Source: an uncultured Collinsella sp. (lineage in GTDB: Bacteria > Actinomycetota > Coriobacteriia > Coriobacteriales > Coriobacteriaceae). Taken from it: DNA of 18,054 bases. The notes below the pieces were generated by a model. The model was not told the origin of the DNA, did no database searches, and saw only the letters and a list, made by a program, of their open reading frames with translations. Numbering within the stretch: position 1 is the first letter of the stretch; each line of letters begins with the position of its first letter. Below, piece after piece: positions 14,337 to 18,054 of this stretch. Position numbers and translations under genes: made by a program. Location of the stretch: assembly GCA_900549195.1 (NCBI GenBank), contig URNK01000012.1, positions 1 to 18,054 of the forward strand, in the 5' to 3' direction.

Positions 14337-16577
14337 CTATTTCTTAAACCGTGCACCCTGGCGTTTTCTGCCCGATGCGAACGTGGAACCCTTGCGGGCC
14401 TGTGAACGTAAGCGCTCGATCGTCTCGTCCTCAGACGCGCCCTCGAGCATCGCCCGAATCTGAACGACGGCATCGCGCAGGCGCGCCGCCTCCTCAAAGT
14501 CCATGGCGGCAGAAGCGTTACGCATATCCTCTTCCATGGTTTCGACAATCCGCACAAGCTCGTCATGCGGCAGTTCTTCCAACTGCTCCGCAAGTGTCTG
14601 CTCGGGCGCCACCGTTTCCGGCACGCCGCCCTCGCCCGACTCATCGGGCGTATAGAATGCGCCATGACCAAGAGAGTCGCCCTTCGAGCGTCCCTTGGAG
14701 CCCACAGTTTTTTCGGCCTCGGCAATAAAACTTGAGATGTCGTTGATGGCCTTGCGCACTGTCTTGGGCACAATGCCATGTTCTTCGTTATATGCCATCT
14801 GAATCTCGCGACGGCGCTGCGTCTCCTCGATGGCCTCTTTCATCGAATCGGTCACAACGTCTGCATACATGATGACTTCACCATCGGCGTTACGGGCCGC
14901 ACGGCCAATCGTCTGAATCAGCGAACGGCGGTTGCGCAAGAAGCCTTCCTTATCGGCATCGAGAATTGCCACCAGTGAGACCTCGGGGAGATCCAAGCCC
15001 TCGCGAAGCAGGTTGATGCCAACGAGAACATCGATCTTGCCCTCGCGCAGCGTTCGCAGGATCTCGACACGGTCCATTGTCGCCGTATCAGAGTGCATGT
15101 AATTGACCTTAATGCCCGCGTCGAGCAGATGGTCGGTCAGGTCCTCGGCCATGCGCTTGGTCAACGTGGTCACCAGCACGCGCTCCTTGCGGGCAACGCG
15201 CTCGCGAATCTCGTCCTCAAGATCGTCAATCTGGCCGCGAACTGGACGCACGTCAATCTTGGGGTCGAGCAGGCCAGTCGGACGAATAATCTGCTCCACA
15301 TCGTTTTGGCTCACCCGCAGCTCGTAGTCGCCCGGCGTGGCCGAAACATAGATAAACTGGGGTATCCTTGCCTCAAACTCATCGAAACGAAGCGGGCGGT
15401 TATCGAGCGCCGAGGGCAGGCGAAAACCGTGTTCCACCAGCGTCACCTTACGCGAGCGGTCACCTTCGTGCATGCCGCGAATCTGCGGCACCGTCACATG
15501 GCTCTCATCGATGATGCAGAGCATATCCTTGGGAAAGTAATCGATTAGGGTAAACGGCGGCTCACCTGGCTTGCGACCGTCCAGATGACGCGAGTAGTTC
15601 TCGATGCCGTTGCAAAAGCCCATCGTCTCGAGCATCTCAAGATCATAATCGGTGCGCTGCTGCAGACGCTGCGCCTCGAGCAACTTGTCGGTCGCCTTGA
15701 GCTCCGCCACGCGCTTCTCGCACTCTTCGCTGATCGATTTCAGAGCAGCCTTGACCTTCGGCTTCTCGGTCACGTAGTGTGATGCCGGCCATACGGGGAT
15801 GGCCTCGTACTCACGAAGCATCTCACCGGTGACCTCATCGATCTCGGCAATCAGCTCGACCTCGTCGCCAAAGAACTCAAACCGCAACGGATGCTCGGCA
15901 TAAGGCGGATACACGTCGACAACATCGCCGCGCACGCGGAACGTGCCACGCGCCAGGTCATAGTCATTGCGATCATATTGAATGTCGATAAGCGCATGGA
16001 TAAAGTCATCGCGCTCGAGCGGCACCTTCTTGTCGACGTTTGGAGCCAGACCCGCATAGTCCTCAGGAGAGCCAATGCCATAGATACACGAGACCGATGC
16101 GACAACGATCACATCACGTCGAGAGAGCAGTGACGCGGTCGCCTGATGGCGCAGCATCTCGACCTCTTCGTTAATCGAGGAGTCTTTCTCGATATATGTA
16201 TCGCTTTGCGGCACATACGCCTCGGGCTGATAGTAGTCGTAGTACGAGACGAAGTAGACCACAGCGTTATTGGGAAAGAACTCTTTGAGCTCGCTCGCAA
16301 GCTGAGCGGCGAGCGTTTTATTCGGAGCCATGACCAGCGTCGGCTTTCCCAGGGCCTCAATAGTCTTTGCCATCGTGAAGGTCTTGCCCGAACCAGTCAC
16401 GCCCAACAAAACCTGATAGCGGTCTCCGTCCCTCACGCCCTGCACAAGCGACTCAATGGCCTTAGGCTGGGAACCGGCAGGCTCATAGGGAGACACGACC
16501 TTAAACGGCACGTCAGAGCCTTCAACGCCAAAGCGCTTAAGTTCACCACCAACGCGTTCTACTTCAAATTCCGCCAT
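14337..16577 (-). CDS. uvrB: UvrABC system protein B (damage-verification helicase)
   Basis: UvrB is loaded by UvrA, verifies the lesion by strand insertion and recruits UvrC. Walker A is GVTGSGKT (59-66). The beta-hairpin is near 108-132 (FVSYYDYYQPEAYVPQSDTY). Walker B is IIDESH (355-360), helicase motif VI is QTIGRAARN (555-563), and the UVR motif for UvrC contact is near 671-708. At 746 residues it is longer than the usual 660-680: there is a 20-odd-residue N-terminal extension, a low-complexity acidic linker near 624-670 before the UVR motif, and a basic tail after it (725-746). ATG at 16577 has an AGGAG site five bases upstream. It is the last gene of a minus-strand run coaE-slt-uvrB, 51 bases after slt, and ends at the shared terminator. 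No SOS box was found directly upstream. Confidence 0.98.
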   Translation of the reverse strand: MAEFEVERVGGELKRFGVEGSDVPFKVVSPYEPAGSQPKAIESLVQGVRDGDRYQVLLGVTGSGKTFTMAKTIEALGKPTLVMAPNKTLAAQLASELKEFFPNNAVVYFVSYYDYYQPEAYVPQSDTYIEKDSSINEEVEMLRHQATASLLSRRDVIVVASVSCIYGIGSPEDYAGLAPNVDKKVPLERDDFIHALIDIQYDRNDYDLARGTFRVRGDVVDVYPPYAEHPLRFEFFGDEVELIAEIDEVTGEMLREYEAIPVWPASHYVTEKPKVKAALKSISEECEKRVAELKATDKLLEAQRLQQRTDYDLEMLETMGFCNGIENYSRHLDGRKPGEPPFTLIDYFPKDMLCIIDESHVTVPQIRGMHEGDRSRKVTLVEHGFRLPSALDNRPLRFDEFEARIPQFIYVSATPGDYELRVSQNDVEQIIRPTGLLDPKIDVRPVRGQIDDLEDEIRERVARKERVLVTTLTKRMAEDLTDHLLDAGIKVNYMHSDTATMDRVEILRTLREGKIDVLVGINLLREGLDLPEVSLVAILDADKEGFLRNRRSLIQTIGRAARNADGEVIMYADVVTDSMKEAIEETQRRREIQMAYNEEHGIVPKTVRKAINDISSFIAEAEKTVGSKGRSKGDSLGHGAFYTPDESGEGGVPETVAPEQTLAEQLEELPHDELVRIVETMEEDMRNASAAMDFEEAARLRDAVVQIRAMLEGASEDETIERLRSQARKGSTFASGRKRQGARFKK

Positions 16578-16602
16578 GGATACTCCTAACTCATATATCT
16601 GC

Positions 16603-16608
16603 AGTATA
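16603..16608 (-). promoter_or_regulatory. Possible uvrB promoter -10 box
   Basis: TATACT on the minus strand lies 26 bases before the uvrB start, in the 51-base gap after slt. A matching -35 is poor (TAGGAC at 16631-16626), so uvrB may instead be transcribed from the coaE side. Confidence 0.25.
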
Positions 16609-16628
16609 CGCAGGCGGCAGGCATAGTC

Positions 16629-17210
16629 CTATACGAACCGATCGGGATAGAGGGTCTTGTAGCGAACCCAGGCATTATTGACACGAATCAGATACGCCTG
16701 CGTCTCGGGAAAGGTGATTGCATTATGAAGCGACGTACTCTGCTGCGCCCATCCGTCGACATTGCCCATGCCGGCGTTATAGGCGGCAATGGCACTGTCA
16801 GTCGACCCGTTAAAATACGCTAGAAGATACGAGAGATACGCACAGCCAAACTCGATATTCGTAGCCGGATCGTTAAGGTTGTCGGCCGAATACTCGCCAC
16901 CGTCGACAAGGCCCTTGGCGATCATATCCTGGGCAGTCTCGGGCATCAGCTGCATCAATCCCTGAGCACCCTGATTCGACTCGGCCTCGGGATCCCAATT
17001 CGATTCAGACTTAATGACAGCGCACACCAGATACGGATCCAGATTATGCGAAATACTGGATTGCTTTACATACGCCTCGTAGTCAATCGGATACAGCGGC
17101 TTAAAGAAAGCGGCAGGAGCATACGAGTAAACGAATGAGATAAGGCCGAAGGCAAAAACGGCAGCTAGCGGTATAAGGCGATACCACGTAAGGAAACGTG
17201 TCTTAGGCAT
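16629..17210 (-). CDS. Membrane-anchored lytic transglycosylase (SLT family)
   Basis: This enzyme probably cleaves the glycan strands of peptidoglycan outside the membrane, forming 1,6-anhydro ends. The 193-residue protein has one N-terminal membrane segment (about 11-30) with a short basic cytoplasmic end, then a compact SLT domain. That domain carries the catalytic glutamate E69 in VIKSESNW, the GAQGLMQLMPETA motif (81-93), a NIEFGCAYLSYLL segment (118-130) and AAYNAGMGNVDGW (142-154). ATG at 17210 overlaps the end of coaE by eight bases and is preceded by a perfect AGGAGG site within coaE, so the two genes are coupled. Local cell-wall remodelling is likely, but no specific partner can be named. 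Confidence 0.92.
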   Translation of the reverse strand: MPKTRFLTWYRLIPLAAVFAFGLISFVYSYAPAAFFKPLYPIDYEAYVKQSSISHNLDPYLVCAVIKSESNWDPEAESNQGAQGLMQLMPETAQDMIAKGLVDGGEYSADNLNDPATNIEFGCAYLSYLLAYFNGSTDSAIAAYNAGMGNVDGWAQQSTSLHNAITFPETQAYLIRVNNAWVRYKTLYPDRFV

Positions 17211-17844
17211 CAGCCTCCTCCTTATCCACTACATCCCCGAACCCATGGCATGCAAGCCATGAGTCAAGCTGCTCAAAGAGCGAATTATCGCCTGAGGCAT
17301 TATCAATCACCGTTGTAGCGAGATTGCACAGCGCAGACTCATCGGGCTGACAAGCAGAACGGGCATCGAAATCAGATGGCTCCATGCCACGTTGAATAGC
17401 GCGCTCGCGACGAACTGACAAAGGGGCGCTAATGACCAGAATTTCATCAGCCAAGCCAAATGCATCCTCAAAACCAGTCGGAGCAGAAACCTCGACCACC
17501 GCAAAGGGGTAACGGGGAGATGAAACCGTACAACAAACCGGATCGAGAATCCTAAGCGAAAGCTGTTCAATCAGAACGGGATGCACGATGCCATTGAGTC
17601 GTGCGACCGAATCAGGAGAAGCGAAAGCTCGAGAAGCGAGGATGCTGCGGCGAATGCCGCCCTCCTCATCCAAAATGTCCCAACCGAATTCATCCGCGAG
17701 AGTATTGACGATATCAGAGCCCGGCACATACAGAGATTTTGCAAGCTCATCCAGATCGATAAGCATAGCGCCACGAGATTCGAAATAGCGGCAGGCAGTC
17801 GACTTACCCGAAGCAATATTGCCCAAGACAAATACGGTAAACAT
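17203..17844 (-). CDS. coaE: Dephospho-CoA kinase
   Basis: CoaE phosphorylates the 3' hydroxyl of dephospho-CoA, the last step of coenzyme A synthesis. The 213-residue length is normal. The P-loop reads LGNIASGKST (7-16) rather than the usual GGIGSGKS. Family segments follow: IDLDELAKSLYVPG (29-42), DEFGWDIL (51-58), RLNGIVHPVL (82-91), and a RRERAIQRG-type lid near 145-153. The usual substrate-site DxPLLFE segment is weak here (VVEVSAPTGFED). I chose ATG at 17844, with GGAGG five bases upstream; a TTG codon directly before it could also be read. Its 3' end overlaps slt by eight bases, making it the first gene of coaE-slt-uvrB. A diverged P-loop kinase of another substrate is possible but less likely. 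Confidence 0.85.
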   Translation of the reverse strand: MFTVFVLGNIASGKSTACRYFESRGAMLIDLDELAKSLYVPGSDIVNTLADEFGWDILDEEGGIRRSILASRAFASPDSVARLNGIVHPVLIEQLSLRILDPVCCTVSSPRYPFAVVEVSAPTGFEDAFGLADEILVISAPLSVRRERAIQRGMEPSDFDARSACQPDESALCNLATTVIDNASGDNSLFEQLDSWLACHGFGDVVDKEEADA

Positions 17845-17872
17845 CAAGCCCTCCCTAACGCCAATGCGAGTA

Positions 17873-17903
17873 ATTATCGCTCAAATACACTAGATGGACT
17901 CAA
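17873..17903 (-). promoter_or_regulatory. Candidate promoter for coaE-slt-uvrB
   Basis: On the minus strand GATAAT (17878-17873) lies about 29 bases before the coaE start, with TTGAGT (17903-17898) 19 bases upstream of it. The spacer is long; support is modest. Confidence 0.35.
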
Positions 17904-17970
17904 AATACAGCCAAACAGTAAGAGCGCATACGGGGGAGCTAGGTCCCAAAGTACAACGTGTATATAACGC

Positions 17971-18000
17971 AAAAAAGGGGGAGGCCGCGAGGCCTCCCCC
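17971..18000 (-). terminator. Intrinsic terminator of a gene beyond the right edge
   Basis: A perfect 10-base stem, gggggaggcc (17977-17986) with ggcctccccc (17991-18000), has a four-base loop. Six A at 17971-17976 become a T6 run on the minus strand. The polarity means it ends a minus-strand gene lying to the right, outside the window, and separates it from coaE. Confidence 0.88.
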
Positions 18001-18005
18001 TTCCA

Positions 18006-18054
18006 CTGTCTCTTATACACATCTCCGAGCCCACGAGACTAGCGCTCATCTCGT
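18006..18054 (-). other. Untrimmed Nextera Read 2 adapter with i7 index (technical sequence)
   Basis: The mosaic end ctgtctcttatacacatct starts at 18006, followed by the Nextera tail ccgagcccacgagac (to 18039). An eight-base barcode tagcgctc (18040-18047) and atctcgt, the start of the P7 flow-cell sequence, follow. The barcode matches what I recall as a standard Nextera XT i7 index. None of this is genomic. Confidence 0.97.

Noticed and set aside
17971..18005. Terminal inverted repeat of a mobile element at the right end
   Set aside because: The inverted repeat is a compact hairpin with a T6 tail on the minus strand, and the adjoining end is adapter; no transposase or matching left copy is present.

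Overview
The window is a single bacterial contig with leftover Illumina Nextera adapter at both ends (1-27 and 18006-18054). The biological sequence is 28-18005. GC-rich codon use, Gram-positive-style Shine-Dalgarno sites (AGGAG) and the protein sequences suggest an actinobacterial gut anaerobe of the class Coriobacteriia, most likely Collinsella or a close relative. This placement is an inference from recall; no rRNA gene is present to confirm it.

Layout. The left edge (minus strand) holds the first 139 codons of a Tat-type lipoprotein, a family 5 (oligopeptide-type) solute-binding protein. Upstream of it lies a 363-base intergenic region with nested inverted repeats. Next come three tightly packed minus-strand genes read as ybaK-murJ-uvrC, encoding a Cys-tRNA(Pro) deacylase, a lipid II flippase and an excision endonuclease subunit. 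uvrA follows on the minus strand as its own unit with a LexA-type SOS box upstream. Divergent from uvrA, on the plus strand, is a membrane sulfatase of the lipoteichoic-acid-synthase family. Then come mrp and an HI0933/BaiN-type flavoprotein (a stop/start-abutting pair), a terminator-like hairpin, and a second unrelated FAD protein (COG2509-like). This plus-strand block meets the minus-strand operon coaE-slt-uvrB head-on at a strong bidirectional terminator (14298-14333). To the right of coaE lies the terminator of a gene outside the window.

Function. Most of the window is housekeeping. All three nucleotide-excision-repair subunits (UvrA, UvrB, UvrC) are within 16 kb but in three separate transcription units, and only uvrA shows a visible SOS box. 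Cell-envelope functions are interleaved: MurJ, the LtaS-like enzyme, a membrane-anchored lytic transglycosylase and a solute-binding lipoprotein. The least understood part is the Mrp plus two-flavoprotein block at 10448-14271. I saw no tRNA, rRNA, CRISPR array, insertion sequence, phage gene or toxin-antitoxin pair. I do not see a clear-cut new system. The best leads are the rearranged cysteine motif of UvrC, the SOS box at uvrA, the terminator-in-leader arrangement before the COG2509-like gene, and the nested inverted repeats upstream of the solute-binding protein.
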